From the NCBI RefSeq assembly GCF_000826545.1, contig NZ_CDME01000016.1:310001-374000 (forward strand): a stretch of 64,000 bases of DNA, written 5' to 3'. How positions within the stretch are numbered: position 1 is the stretch's first letter; each line of letters starts with the position of its first letter. The notes beneath the pieces were generated by a model. It was not told where the DNA came from. It made no database searches and saw nothing but the letters and a program-made list of their open reading frames with translations. A program made the position numbers and the translations under genes. Below are positions 8,941 to 17,298 of this stretch, piece by piece. This DNA is from Kibdelosporangium sp. MJ126-NF4. GTDB lineage: Bacteria > Actinomycetota > Actinomycetes > Mycobacteriales > Pseudonocardiaceae.

Positions 8941-9960
8941 GTGCAACCATTGGATGACGCCGACCTCGACCTGGTCGCCGCGCTGCAGCTCGCGCCTCGG
9001 GTGCCGCTCAACGTCGTCGCCGACGTGCTCGGCACGTCGGCGAGCACCGTCAGCAGGCGGATGCACCGGCTGCAGGAGGACCGGCTGCTGCGCGTCATCT
9101 CGACCGTGCACTGGCCGCTGTTCCTCAGCGGGAACCCGTACGTGGTCTGGATCCGGTGCCAGCCGGGCAAAGTGGCGGCGGTCGCCGCGGCCGTGCGCGA
9201 CGTACCGGCGGCGCAGTCCATTTTGGTCACCACCGGTGACGCGGACATCCACTGCACGATCTACCCGTTGCGGGGAACGGATCCCCGCACACTGCTGACC
9301 CGGACACTGCCCGCGATCCCCGGGGTGGCGTCCATCCAGTCGCATCTGGTGCTGCGGACCGCGCGCCGGGCCGTGTCGTGGCGGATCGACCGGCTGACCG
9401 ACGCGCAGGCCGCCGTGCTGAAAGCACACGCGACACCGACGGACGCGACCGTCGACACCCTCACCGAGGCGGAGTTCGAGACGTTGCGGCTGATGTTCGA
9501 CGACGGCCGGATCTCCGCGGCCGAGGTGGCCAGGGCACTGGAAGTCAGCAGGTCGACGGCGTACCGGCTGATCCAGTCCGTGCTCGACGGCGGCGCGGCA
9601 CAGCCACGCGTGGAGATCGAACCGGCGGTACTCGGCTACCCGATCACCGCGCTGCTCACGTTCGACGTGCGGCCCCGGCACATCCCGGCCGCGCTCGCCG
9701 CGCTCGGCGCACACCGGTCGGGCAGGCTGACCGTGATGACGGCCGGGCCCGCGTCGATCATCCACCACGGCGTCTTCCGCGACGAGGAGGACCTGGCCTC
9801 GTTCATCACCGACGACGTCGGCGCGCTCGACGGCGTCAGCGGGTTCACGATGTCCGTCGCGCTCGGGATACTCCGCCGCCAGTGGATCGACCGGGACGAG
9901 GACGTCCTGTTGGGACAGCGACGGCACGACATCCTGGCAGCGCCCGGCACTCCGCTGTGA
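8941..9960 (+). CDS. Lrp/AsnC family regulator with two HTH-ligand modules
   Basis: Double-length Lrp/AsnC protein of 339 residues (usual single-module length about 150). Module 1 has the HTH VPLNVVADVLGTSASTVSRR at about residues 20-40 followed by an AsnC-type sensing domain. Module 2 begins near residue 175 with a second HTH, RISAAEVARALEVSRSTAYR, and a second sensing domain (VLGYPITALLTFDVRPRHIP). Such tandem Lrp proteins are common in actinomycetes and usually act on a divergent neighbour. Here that is the AbgT/M20 operon, so a role in sensing an imported amino-acyl compound is reasonable. The GTG start is 6 nt from a -10 box and there is no ribosome-binding site. Confidence 0.88.
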   Translation: MQPLDDADLDLVAALQLAPRVPLNVVADVLGTSASTVSRRMHRLQEDRLLRVISTVHWPLFLSGNPYVVWIRCQPGKVAAVAAAVRDVPAAQSILVTTGDADIHCTIYPLRGTDPRTLLTRTLPAIPGVASIQSHLVLRTARRAVSWRIDRLTDAQAAVLKAHATPTDATVDTLTEAEFETLRLMFDDGRISAAEVARALEVSRSTAYRLIQSVLDGGAAQPRVEIEPAVLGYPITALLTFDVRPRHIPAALAALGAHRSGRLTVMTAGPASIIHHGVFRDEEDLASFITDDVGALDGVSGFTMSVALGILRRQWIDRDEDVLLGQRRHDILAAPGTPL

Positions 9961-9966
9961 CTGCCC

Positions 9967-10019
9967 GCAACCAAGGCGGCCTTCGGTGCACTGCCCGCAC
10001 CGAAGGCCACATTGGTTGC
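9967..10019. repeat. Two 23-bp self-complementary REP-like units, convergent gap
   Basis: Units at 9967-9989 (GCAACCAAGGCGGCCTTCGG then TGC) and 9997-10019 (GCACCGAAGGCCACATTGGT then TGC). They fill the 83-bp gap between the converging Lrp and LacI genes. Same family as 6013-6141 and 52735-52883. Confidence 0.8.
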
Positions 10020-10043
10020 GCGTCAGCGCGAGCGGCCGATCGC

Positions 10044-11072
10044 CTAGGCCGAGTCACGCCTGGTCAGCGAGACCGGCAGGACCACGCGCCGCACCGGCGG
10101 CTCGTGGCCCGACAGCAGGACGTGCAGCATCTCGATCATCTTCGTGACCTGCTCGGCCGGGTCCTGGTGCACGGTGGTCAGCGGCGGTTCGACGCTCGCC
10201 GCGATGCGGGGGCTGTCGTCGAACCCCACGACCGCGACGTCGCCGGGGACCGACCGGCCCGCCGCCCGAAGCGCCCTGATGGCCCCAGCCGCCATCGGGT
10301 CGCTCGCCGCGAACACCCCGTCGAGATCGGGCACCCGCTCCAGCAGTCGCCGCATCGCGGCGTCCGCGCCCGTCTCGGTGAAGTCCGCCGATTCTGCCAT
10401 TCCCTCGGTCGTGATGCCCGCCGAGGCGAGTGTCGCCCGCCAGCCCGCGAGGCGGTCCCGCGCCGAGCGCTGGTCCTGCGGCCCGGTGACGGTGACGATC
10501 CGCTTGCGGCCCTGTGCCAGCATGTGCTCGACCGCAAGCCGGGCACCCGTCATGTTGTCATGGTCCACTGTGTACAGTCCCTTGGCGTTGGCGACGGACG
10601 AGCCGCCGAAGACCACCGGTACCCGCAACAGCTTCAGCGCCGCGGCGAGCGGGTCGCCTGTGTGCGGGGCGAAGACCAGGACTCCGTCGACGTGCCCACC
10701 GTCGAGGAACTTCATCGTCCTGGGGATGTCCTCCCTGTTGTCGACGAACATGACCAGCATCTGGCTGCCCTGACTGGCCAGTTCGCGGAACGCCGCCCGC
10801 ATGACGACCAGGTAGAACGGATCGTCGAGGACCATCGACTCCGGTTCGGACAGCAGCAGCGCCACCGCCCCTGTTCGTTTGGTCACCAGCGAACGCGCGG
10901 CCTGATTGGGCGAGTACCCCAGGTCGCGTGCTGCCGCCATCACCGCCTCTCGTGCCCGTGGGCTTACGTAGATCTCCTCGTTCAACGCGCGTGAAGCGGT
11001 CGAGCGGGACACACCCGCATACGCCGCCACGTCTTCCAGCGTCGGCCTGCCGCCCCGATCCGGTGATGCCAC
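10044..11072 (-). CDS. LacI family transcriptional regulator
   Basis: LacI/GalR repressor of 342 residues. The DNA-binding headpiece is at residues 9-60 (PTLEDVAAYAGVSRSTASRA, then the hinge-helix stretch YSPNQAARSLVTKRTG). The rest is a periplasmic-binding-protein-like sensor ending in GFDDSPRIAASVEPPLTTVH, the usual LacI C-terminal signature. The start is GTG at 11072 with GGGAGGAACC upstream. The upstream region carries two LacI-type operators of the CebR kind, so autoregulation is likely and a sugar effector is probable. No sugar transporter or glycosidase operon is adjacent, so its target may lie elsewhere or be the upstream hydrolase. Confidence 0.92.
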   Translation of the reverse strand: MASPDRGGRPTLEDVAAYAGVSRSTASRALNEEIYVSPRAREAVMAAARDLGYSPNQAARSLVTKRTGAVALLLSEPESMVLDDPFYLVVMRAAFRELASQGSQMLVMFVDNREDIPRTMKFLDGGHVDGVLVFAPHTGDPLAAALKLLRVPVVFGGSSVANAKGLYTVDHDNMTGARLAVEHMLAQGRKRIVTVTGPQDQRSARDRLAGWRATLASAGITTEGMAESADFTETGADAAMRRLLERVPDLDGVFAASDPMAAGAIRALRAAGRSVPGDVAVVGFDDSPRIAASVEPPLTTVHQDPAEQVTKMIEMLHVLLSGHEPPVRRVVLPVSLTRRDSA

Positions 11073-11130
11073 CGCGGTTCCTCCCGTCTGGTTGGGACTA
11101 CCCTATGGCCACTCCGGGGCGCGCCGCCAT

Positions 11131-11209
11131 GAGAGCGCTTCCTATTTCCCAGTCTTGGCATGTCGTTGCGGGAAAGGCATATTCGCCGTGCATATCCGGG
11201 AGCGCTCTC
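11131..11209. promoter_or_regulatory. Two CebR-like LacI operators upstream of the lacI gene
   Basis: GAGAGCGCTTCC (11131-11142) and GGGAGCGCTCTC (11198-11209) share the GRGAGCGCTYYC core. Actinobacterial CebR-type LacI repressors are known to bind TGGGAGCGCTCCCA-like palindromes. The two sites are inverted relative to each other with centres 67 bp apart, so looping and autorepression are plausible. Confidence 0.6.
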
Positions 11210-11225
11210 AACATTTGTCGGCCGG

Positions 11226-12083
11226 TCAGAGCCGGTCGGCGAACCGTCGGATGTGTGCCGCGATCTCGCCGCTGTGGTCCTCCAGCGCGAAGTGACCGGT
11301 GTCCAGCAAGTGGAGATCGATCACACGAACATCACGCGCGAACGGGTGCGCGCCGGACTCGGGGAACACGATGTCGTTGCGGCCCCAGACAACCAGCGTC
11401 GGCGGTTGGTATACCCGGAAGTACTCCTGCCAACGCGGGTACAGCGCGGGATTGGTTCGGTAGTCATACAAAAGCTCCAGCATGGCCTCCTTGTTGCCGC
11501 CCCGGTTGAGCAACGCCTCCTGCAGCAGCCAGTTGTCCGGGTCGATCATGGCAGGGTCGGCGACGCCGTGGGTGTAGTTCCAGCGCAATGCCTCCGCCGA
11601 CATTCCCGCGTCCGCGATCCTCGCCCGGTTCGCCGGTGACGGGTCGGCCCACAGTTCGCGCAACGGCCCCCAGAAGCTGTCCGGCAGTCCTTCCTCGTAG
11701 GCGTTGGCGTTCTGCACGACGAGGAAGCTCACCCGTTCCGGATGCCTGGTGGCCAGCCGGAAACCGACCGGGCCGCCGAAGTCCTGCATGTAGAGCGCGT
11801 ACGTTGTCAGGCCGAGGTGTTCGGTGAGCCGCTCGACTACGTCGGTGAGCCGATCGAAGGTGTAGTCGAATTCCGTCGGCCGCGGCGCGTCACTGTGCCC
11901 GAATCCAGGGTAGTCCGGCGCGATCACGTGGAAGTCGTTCTCCAGTAACCGGATCAGGTCCCGGTACATGAAGGACGACGCGGGGAAACCGTGCAGCAGG
12001 AGGATTGTCGGCTTCTCCGGATCGCCTGCCTCGCGGTAGAAGACGGAGAGCCCGTCGATCTTGACGGTGTGAAAACGTGGCAT
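11226..12083 (-). CDS. Alpha/beta hydrolase, haloalkane dehalogenase/epoxide hydrolase-like
   Basis: Alpha/beta-hydrolase of 285 residues with the HGFP oxyanion motif (LLLHGFPASSFMYRDLI), a nucleophile elbow with Asp (YMQDFGGPVGFR) and a late catalytic His (LLDTGHFALEDH). An Asp rather than Ser nucleophile places it with haloalkane dehalogenases and epoxide hydrolases. The halide-stabilising residues cannot be assigned by eye, so the substrate is open. The ATG at 12083 starts MPRFHTVKIDGLSVFY, a normal beginning for the family. It follows the MFS gene on the same strand with a 15-nt gap, and both could be read from the MFS promoter controlled by HxlR. Confidence 0.85.
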   Translation of the reverse strand: MPRFHTVKIDGLSVFYREAGDPEKPTILLLHGFPASSFMYRDLIRLLENDFHVIAPDYPGFGHSDAPRPTEFDYTFDRLTDVVERLTEHLGLTTYALYMQDFGGPVGFRLATRHPERVSFLVVQNANAYEEGLPDSFWGPLRELWADPSPANRARIADAGMSAEALRWNYTHGVADPAMIDPDNWLLQEALLNRGGNKEAMLELLYDYRTNPALYPRWQEYFRVYQPPTLVVWGRNDIVFPESGAHPFARDVRVIDLHLLDTGHFALEDHSGEIAAHIRRFADRL

Positions 12084-12098
12084 GGTGAACTCCTTGAC

Positions 12099-13298
12099 TC
12101 ACAGGGAACTTCCGGCGTCACGCCGGTCGACGACGCTCCAGAACAGCAGCGCGGCCAGGCCGATGGCCGCGCCGAGGACGCACACGCCCGCCCAGCCCGC
12201 GTGCGTGTAGGTCACAGTGGACACAATCGCCCCGGTGGCGCTGCCGACGGAGTAGAACACCATGTATCCGGCGGTCAGGCGGCTCTGCGCTTCCGGGCGC
12301 GTGCGGTAGATCAGGCCCTGGTTGGCCACATGCACCGACTGCAGGCCGAAGTCGATCGCCAGCACACCGATCACCAGTCCCCACAACGACTGCGGGAGAA
12401 GCGCGATCGGGATCCAGGACACCAGCATGACCGCGAGGCCGATTCCGGTGATCCGCTGCGCGTGGCCCCGGTCGGTCAACCGTCCGGCGTTGGAGGCGCC
12501 GAGCGCCCCGACCGCCCCTGCCAGCCCGAACAAGCCGACCTGTGTCGTGGACAGGGAATACGGCGGCGCACTGAGCGGCAGCACCATGGGTGTCGCGAGG
12601 ACCGTGAACGCCATGAAGATCAGCATTGCGAGGACCGCGCGCGTCCGCAGCACCCTGACCGTGGCGTACAGCGTGAACACGGATCCGATCAGCCGTGGAT
12701 AGGAGATCCGGTCGCGCGGTTCGGCTGCACGCGGCAGCTGTGTCCACAGCAGACACGCCATGGCGAGCGCCGCCGCGGCGGCCAGAAGGTACACCGACCG
12801 CCAGCCGGTCAGGTCGGCCACGGTTCCCGCCACGGTGCGGGCCAGCAGGATGCCGATGATGATGCCGCTGGTCACGATCCCGACGATCCGGCCTCGGTCC
12901 GCCGGATCCGCCAGCCCCGCGGAGTAGGCCACCAGCACCTGCGTCACGACCGCGAGCGCGCCAACGGCCGTCATCCCCGCGAGCAGCACGGGCGCGCTCG
13001 GCGCGGCGGCGACCACGATCAGCGCGAGAGCCGAGAGCACCGTCTGCCCGACGACGAGTCGACGCCGGTTCACCAGATCGCCGAGCGGCACGATCAGCAG
13101 CAGCCCGGCGCCGTAGCCGACCTGGGTGACCGTGCCGATGACACCGGCGACGGCGTGACTGAGCCCGATGTCGGCGCTGATCACCTCCAGCAGCGGTTGG
13201 TAGTAGTAGACGTTGGCCACCGCCAGCCCGCACGCGACCGAGAACATCAGCGCGGTTCGCGCGCTCAATCCCGTCCTGACCTGCGTGGATCGTGCCAC
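12099..13298 (-). CDS. MFS transporter (DHA1 type)
   Basis: Major facilitator efflux-type carrier of 399 residues with 12 predicted membrane segments. It opens with ARTALMFSVACGLAVANVYY and contains the loop DLVNRRRLVVGQTVLSALAL typical of motif A. The frame runs further upstream as an antisense shadow. The GTG at 13298 (MARSTQVRTG) with GAGGGTG just before it is chosen. It is divergent from an HxlR regulator, with three operator copies between them, and a probable two-gene unit with the downstream alpha/beta hydrolase. Substrate export of a small toxic molecule is a reasonable inference; the ligand is unknown. Confidence 0.9.
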   Translation of the reverse strand: MARSTQVRTGLSARTALMFSVACGLAVANVYYYQPLLEVISADIGLSHAVAGVIGTVTQVGYGAGLLLIVPLGDLVNRRRLVVGQTVLSALALIVVAAAPSAPVLLAGMTAVGALAVVTQVLVAYSAGLADPADRGRIVGIVTSGIIIGILLARTVAGTVADLTGWRSVYLLAAAAALAMACLLWTQLPRAAEPRDRISYPRLIGSVFTLYATVRVLRTRAVLAMLIFMAFTVLATPMVLPLSAPPYSLSTTQVGLFGLAGAVGALGASNAGRLTDRGHAQRITGIGLAVMLVSWIPIALLPQSLWGLVIGVLAIDFGLQSVHVANQGLIYRTRPEAQSRLTAGYMVFYSVGSATGAIVSTVTYTHAGWAGVCVLGAAIGLAALLFWSVVDRRDAGSSL

Positions 13299-13314
13299 GA
13301 CACCCTCACCCCTC

Positions 13315-13394
13315 GTGGTTTCAACTTGCAACCACTTCAGCATGACACAGTGTGGTTTCACCTTGCAACCAGTATCGTTGCAAGGTGAAACCAC
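13315..13394. promoter_or_regulatory. Triple HxlR operator between MFS and hxlR genes
   Basis: The motif GTGGTTTCA(A/C)CTTGCAAC occurs three times: 13315-13332, 13352-13369 and, inverted, 13377-13394. Copies 2 and 3 form a perfect inverted repeat with 18-bp arms and a 7-bp spacer just upstream of the hxlR start. Copy 1 is close to the MFS start. The MFS -35/-10 may be TTGCAA / CATGCT on the minus strand within the array. Confidence 0.8.
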
Positions 13395-13415
13395 GAAGGT
13401 GGAGGAGGACGCGTC

Positions 13416-13868
13416 GTGCCAAGACGGACCAGCCATGAGGACGCGAGTTGCCCGGTCGCCCGCCCGCTGGACGCGATCGGCGACGGCTGGTCGTTGCTGA
13501 TCATCCGGGACGCCTTCGACGGGCTGCGCCGGTTCGGTGAGTTCCAGCGCAACCTCGGCCTGGCCAAGAACATCCTCTCGGCGCGGCTGCACAGCCTTGT
13601 CACACACGGGATCCTGCGCACTGTCCCGGCAGGCGACGGCAGCCCGTACCAGGAGTACGTGCTCACCGAGAAGGGCCGTGGCCTGTTCCCCGTCCTGGTC
13701 GCGCTGCGGCAGTGGAGCGAGGAGCACTTCTTCCAGCCGGAGGAGACCAGGGCGCGGCTGGTCGACACCCAGGACGGTCAGCCCGTCCCCAAGCTCCGGA
13801 TCCTCGCGCACGACGGCAGGCCGCTCGACCCGGAGGACACCACGATCACGATGCGCCGCGGCGACTGA
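13416..13868 (+). CDS. HxlR family transcriptional regulator
   Basis: HxlR-type winged-helix regulator of 150 residues. Family landmarks are in order: the Cys in DASCPVARPLDAIGDGWSLL, LIIRDAFDGLRRFGEFQRNL, NILSARLHSLVTHGILRTV and LTEKGRGLFPVLVALRQW. Members with this N-terminal Cys can sense electrophiles or oxidants; the Cys at residue 12 is in the right place. The GTG at 13416 is preceded by GGAGGAC. It is divergent from the MFS gene and separated from it by a three-copy operator, so it most likely represses the exporter. The 3' end is 10 nt from the converging DUF6807 gene. Confidence 0.92.
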   Translation: MPRRTSHEDASCPVARPLDAIGDGWSLLIIRDAFDGLRRFGEFQRNLGLAKNILSARLHSLVTHGILRTVPAGDGSPYQEYVLTEKGRGLFPVLVALRQWSEEHFFQPEETRARLVDTQDGQPVPKLRILAHDGRPLDPEDTTITMRRGD

Positions 13869-13878
13869 GCCCGCCGGG

Positions 13879-14742
13879 TCAGCCCGGTAGCGGGTCCCAC
13901 GTTCGCAGCACGTCGTCGATCCGGTCGGCGTCCCACGCCCCACAGCAGATCGCCAACCGGTAGCTCAGCCGCAGTGTCTCGCCCGCGGGCAGCACCAGCG
14001 GTTCATAGAAGGCCAAGGACGGGTTGACCACGGGATACGGCTCACTGCGCACGAACCAACGGGTGTCCGGATTGGACTCCGCGCCGACGAACAGCAGGGT
14101 GGACATCCGGTCGACCTCGTCGTGCGCGCCGACGAACGCCAGCCAGTCCGCCCGCGTGCCCATCAGGTCCGGTCCCGACCGGCCGCCCGACGCCAGAATC
14201 GTGCCGCCGGTGAACGACCTCGGCCCGCGCCAGAAGAACCCGCAGTACCCGGCCAGTTCCCGGCCGAACACCGTCGGGCTGCCGAACTCCAGGTCCTCGC
14301 CGCGCACGTTGGCCAGTTCGAAGGTCAGGTCGAGCCGCCAGGAGTCCACTCCGAGGGAGTACCCGATGGTGCGCCGTTCGGCGATCCACCGCTCGCCCGC
14401 CGCGGTGATCCAGTCGATCCGCTCGGTCCACGGCCCGTCGAAGCCCTGGTGCACCAGCGTGCCGACGTTGGGCAGGACCTGGTACCCCTTGCCGGTGACG
14501 TAGGAGACCCCGCCCCAGAAGTTCTGGCCGGACAGGTGCGACGCGGTCATCGCGAGGCCCTTGTGCCAGCGGTGGTCGTGCGGTCGGTAGCCGGTGACCA
14601 CGTCGCCGTCGAGTGTCCGCAGTGGATGGAAACTGGGGCACGGACACTCGAAGGCCGGGGTGTCCGGGCGGTAGGTGTATCGGAACAGTTCGGCGTCGGC
14701 GCCCATCAACGTGAGCGTCCGCCCGTCGTCCACAACGGTCAC
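13879..14742 (-). CDS. DUF6807 (PmoA-annotated) family protein
   Basis: Protein of 287 residues with the hallmarks of the DUF6807 family, often mislabelled methane oxygenase PmoA: PFxxHRPHDH-like GYRPHDHRWHKGLAM, followed by NFWGG and a beta-rich body ending GETLRLSYRLAICCG. No enzymatic function is established for the family; it frequently accompanies sugar dehydrogenases. The GTG start at 14742 overlaps the stop of the Gfo/Idh/MocA gene by 4 bp (GTGA), so the two are translationally coupled and probably act on the same carbohydrate-like substrate. The frame further upstream is antisense noise. Confidence 0.85.
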   Translation of the reverse strand: MTVVDDGRTLTLMGADAELFRYTYRPDTPAFECPCPSFHPLRTLDGDVVTGYRPHDHRWHKGLAMTASHLSGQNFWGGVSYVTGKGYQVLPNVGTLVHQGFDGPWTERIDWITAAGERWIAERRTIGYSLGVDSWRLDLTFELANVRGEDLEFGSPTVFGRELAGYCGFFWRGPRSFTGGTILASGGRSGPDLMGTRADWLAFVGAHDEVDRMSTLLFVGAESNPDTRWFVRSEPYPVVNPSLAFYEPLVLPAGETLRLSYRLAICCGAWDADRIDDVLRTWDPLPG

Positions 14743-15830
14743 TGGCTCGGCTCTCCGTCCATCCGGTGGTAGTACGGGTCGTCCGGGCCGATCTCGCCGC
14801 GCCGCACCGGACTCGCGGTGAACGCCGACCGGTAGATGGCCGCGACGAGCTCCAGCGCCTCCCGCCCCTGGCCGCCCGACAGCGGCGGCCGTTCGCCCGT
14901 GGCCATGGCGTCGAGAAAGTACGGCAGTTGGGCGGCGTGCGAACTGGCCACGTCGTACGGGATGTCGGTCCACGACGCGACTCGTTCCGCGTCGCGGACG
15001 TGCACCGCCGGGGTGTAGCGCCAGTCGGCGTTCTGGTAGCCGTAGAGGTGGGTCAGTTCCACGGTGGCGTCGGTGAGGTCGACGCGGATGTAGCTCTCCT
15101 CGCGCGGCGAGAGCGTGCTGTTCACAATGGATGCCATGGCGCCGCTGGTGAACCGGACCGAGGCCATCGAGACATCCTCGGTGTCCACGGCACGGGCCAG
15201 CCGCCCGGCCATCGCGCGGACCTCCTCCCACTCCCCCAACATCGCCAGCAGGAGGTCCATCTGGTGGATACCGTGGCCCATGGTCGTGCCGCCGCCCTCG
15301 GTCTCCCATCGGCCACGCCACGGCACGTCGAAGTAGCCCTGGTCGCGGTACCAGGTCGTGGTGCAGACAGCCACCAGCGGACGGCCGAGCGCGCCGGAGC
15401 CGATCAGGTCGATGGCGTTGCGGCCACCGGAGCCGAACCGGTGCTGGAACACCACGCCCGCGTACGGCCCGCCGCGCTGTTCCGCCGCCTCGATCCGGGC
15501 GTACTCGGCCAGCGACAGGCACGGCGGTTTCTCCAGCAGAACCCACGAGCCCGCCTCAAGGCACTGCACGGCGATGTCCGCGTGCGTCGCGGGCGGCGTA
15601 CAGACGATGGTGAGGTCCGGCGAGCCGTCGGCCAGCATCGCGTCCACGGAGGTGTAGGCCGATGGGATGTCGTACTGTCGCTGGAAGTCCGCGAGCCGTT
15701 CCGGATCGCTCTCCACGGCCGCGACCAACTCGACCCGGTCGGCCGACGCGTGCAACGCGGGGATGTGCGAGGTCTCGGCGACCACCCCGCAGCCCACGAT
15801 CGCGACCCGGAACCGCTGGTGCTGTGTCAT
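14739..15830 (-). CDS. Gfo/Idh/MocA family oxidoreductase
   Basis: NAD(P)-dependent sugar or inositol-type dehydrogenase of 363 residues. The Rossmann motif is VAIVGCGVVAETSHIPAL at residues 9-26, the catalytic-region EKP motif occurs in VLLEKPPCLSLAEY, and the substrate-domain His motif is GHGIHQMDLLLAMLG. ATG at 15830 (MTQHQRFR) has AAGGACAG upstream and is preferred to an in-frame start 16 codons earlier. It is the first gene of a coupled pair with the DUF6807 gene. Such pairs are common in actinomycete sugar-acid or glycoside catabolism. The substrate is not predictable here. Confidence 0.92.
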   Translation of the reverse strand: MTQHQRFRVAIVGCGVVAETSHIPALHASADRVELVAAVESDPERLADFQRQYDIPSAYTSVDAMLADGSPDLTIVCTPPATHADIAVQCLEAGSWVLLEKPPCLSLAEYARIEAAEQRGGPYAGVVFQHRFGSGGRNAIDLIGSGALGRPLVAVCTTTWYRDQGYFDVPWRGRWETEGGGTTMGHGIHQMDLLLAMLGEWEEVRAMAGRLARAVDTEDVSMASVRFTSGAMASIVNSTLSPREESYIRVDLTDATVELTHLYGYQNADWRYTPAVHVRDAERVASWTDIPYDVASSHAAQLPYFLDAMATGERPPLSGGQGREALELVAAIYRSAFTASPVRRGEIGPDDPYYHRMDGEPSQ

Positions 15831-16009
15831 TCGCTGTCCTTCGCTCCGTACGCCACTGCCCGTTGATCTTGGCGGCAAGTACGGGGTTCAGTCCAGCGGC
15901 AGCCGACATGCCGGGTTCCCGTCACCCGATCCGGCACTGTGCCGTAACGCCGTACGACCGGTGTGCGACGCTCAGAGGGATGGAACCCGTTGTGATGAAA
16001 GGGAGCGCC

Positions 16010-16429
16010 GTGCGGATCGCGAGGATTCTCGTCACCGGGGCGATGGGTGCGGTGCTCGCCGGGTGCGGCACGGGAACTGCTCCCGGCGGAACCACTCCTC
16101 CGGGTTCGAGTACGTCATTTACCGCGTCGTTCAGCGCGGCGCCGACGCCATCGGCCGTGGCGACGAGCCGCCCGGCCCCGGCGGCGGGCACGTGGACGAT
16201 GCCCAACCTGGTCGGGTCGAAGCTGCAGCAGGCACAGGACACCATTCAGAAGCTGACAGGCAACCCACTGTTCCTCACCCGCTCGCATGACGCCACCGGC
16301 AAGGGCCGCAACCAGGTGGTCGACTCGAACTGGAAGGTGTGCGGCCAGAGCGTCCCGGCAGGCCAGTCCTTCCACACCGACACGGTGATCGACTTCGCGG
16401 CGGTGAAACTCGAGGAGAAGTGCGGGTGA
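16010..16429 (+). CDS. PASTA-domain lipoprotein
   Basis: Small exported lipoprotein of 139 residues. The signal peptide MRIARILVTGAMGAVLAGC ends in the lipobox LAGC with the modified Cys at residue 19. A Ser/Thr/Pro-rich linker follows, then one PASTA-like domain (MPNLVGSKLQQAQDTIQKL, later NQVVDSN, QSVPAGQ). PASTA domains bind peptidoglycan fragments or act as structural modules. Three in-frame starts exist (15980, 15995, 16010); the GTG at 16010 has AAAGGGAG at the right distance and gives a compact signal peptide. The role is unknown. Confidence 0.75.
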   Translation: MRIARILVTGAMGAVLAGCGTGTAPGGTTPPGSSTSFTASFSAAPTPSAVATSRPAPAAGTWTMPNLVGSKLQQAQDTIQKLTGNPLFLTRSHDATGKGRNQVVDSNWKVCGQSVPAGQSFHTDTVIDFAAVKLEEKCG

Positions 16430-16458
16430 GCTGGTTCTTGCGCCAACTCGACCAATAA

Positions 16459-16475
16459 CTTAGGTTAGCCTAAGC
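16459..16475. promoter_or_regulatory. IdeR/DtxR iron box
   Basis: CTTAGGTTAGCCTAAGC is a palindrome matching the first two-thirds of the DtxR/IdeR consensus TTAGGTTAGGCTAACCTAA. It sits 23-39 bp upstream of the siderophore-interacting protein start. Iron-dependent repression of that gene is expected. Confidence 0.85.
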
Positions 16476-16497
16476 TTCGAGTTGGAATGATGGTGTC

Positions 16498-17298
16498 ATG
16501 TCGAGAGTCAAGCCGCCGGACCGTCGGAAGATGATCAGCGCAACGGTCGCCCGGACCAGCAGGATCAGCCGGAACTTCGTGACCGTGACGGTCACCGGTG
16601 ACGAGCTGGCCGAGTTCGAGTACCAGGGAGCCGACCAGTGCACGCGGCTGTTCTTCCGCCGAGACGGCCAGGACCAGCTGACCATGCCCACGTTCTCCAA
16701 CAACGCGTGGCTGGCGCAGTTCCTGCTCACCCGGGTGGCCAACCGGCCGTGGGTGCGCAACTACACGGTTCGCGCGTTCCGCACGGACCCGTGGGAGATG
16801 GACATCGAGTTCGCGCTGCACGGTGACACCGGACCAGCGTCGGTCTTCGCGACCAACGCGCAGCCGGGCGATCCGGTCGGCCTGTTCGACGAGGGAATCG
16901 GCTACCTGCCCGGCAAGGACGCGGCGCGCCAGCTGATCGTCGCCGACGAGAGCGCGGTGCCCGCCGCGCTGACGATCCTGGAGCAGGCGCCGGACACCCT
17001 GCATGCCGACGTGTACCTCGAAGTACCGGACCCCGACGACATCCGGGAGCTCGACACGGCGGCCAACGTGACCGTGCACTGGCTGGCGCGCAACGGTTCC
17101 GGGAACGTTCCCGGCATGCTTGCCCTGGAAACCATCAAGAGCACGACATTGCCGGACAAACCGCAGTACACGTGGGTCGCGGGAGAAAGCGCGCTGGCGA
17201 CAGGCATTCGCCGTCACCTGGTTCAGCAACACGCGGTGCCGAAGTCGAGCGTCACGTTCATCGGCTACTGGCGTCACGGGAAAGCCAGCCCAGGCTGA
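16498..17298 (+). CDS. Siderophore-interacting protein (ferric-siderophore reductase)
   Basis: FAD-dependent ferric-siderophore reductase of the SIP/ViuB family, 266 residues, cytosolic, releasing iron by reduction of the imported complex. The FAD site RNYTVRAFR (residues about 86-94), then HGDTGPASVFATNAQPGD, an NAD(P)-domain stretch ending YTWVAGESALATGIRRHLV, and the C-terminal GYWRHGKA are all family signatures. An IdeR box immediately upstream confirms iron control. No siderophore biosynthesis or transporter genes are adjacent; the ABC system at 32771-36243 is under cobalamin control instead. Confidence 0.95.
   Translation: MSRVKPPDRRKMISATVARTSRISRNFVTVTVTGDELAEFEYQGADQCTRLFFRRDGQDQLTMPTFSNNAWLAQFLLTRVANRPWVRNYTVRAFRTDPWEMDIEFALHGDTGPASVFATNAQPGDPVGLFDEGIGYLPGKDAARQLIVADESAVPAALTILEQAPDTLHADVYLEVPDPDDIRELDTAANVTVHWLARNGSGNVPGMLALETIKSTTLPDKPQYTWVAGESALATGIRRHLVQQHAVPKSSVTFIGYWRHGKASPG

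Noticed and set aside
7283..8950. Long minus-strand frame upstream of the M20 peptidase
   Set aside because: It is a frame-shifted shadow of the AbgT-type transporter, Gly/Arg-rich and without family features.
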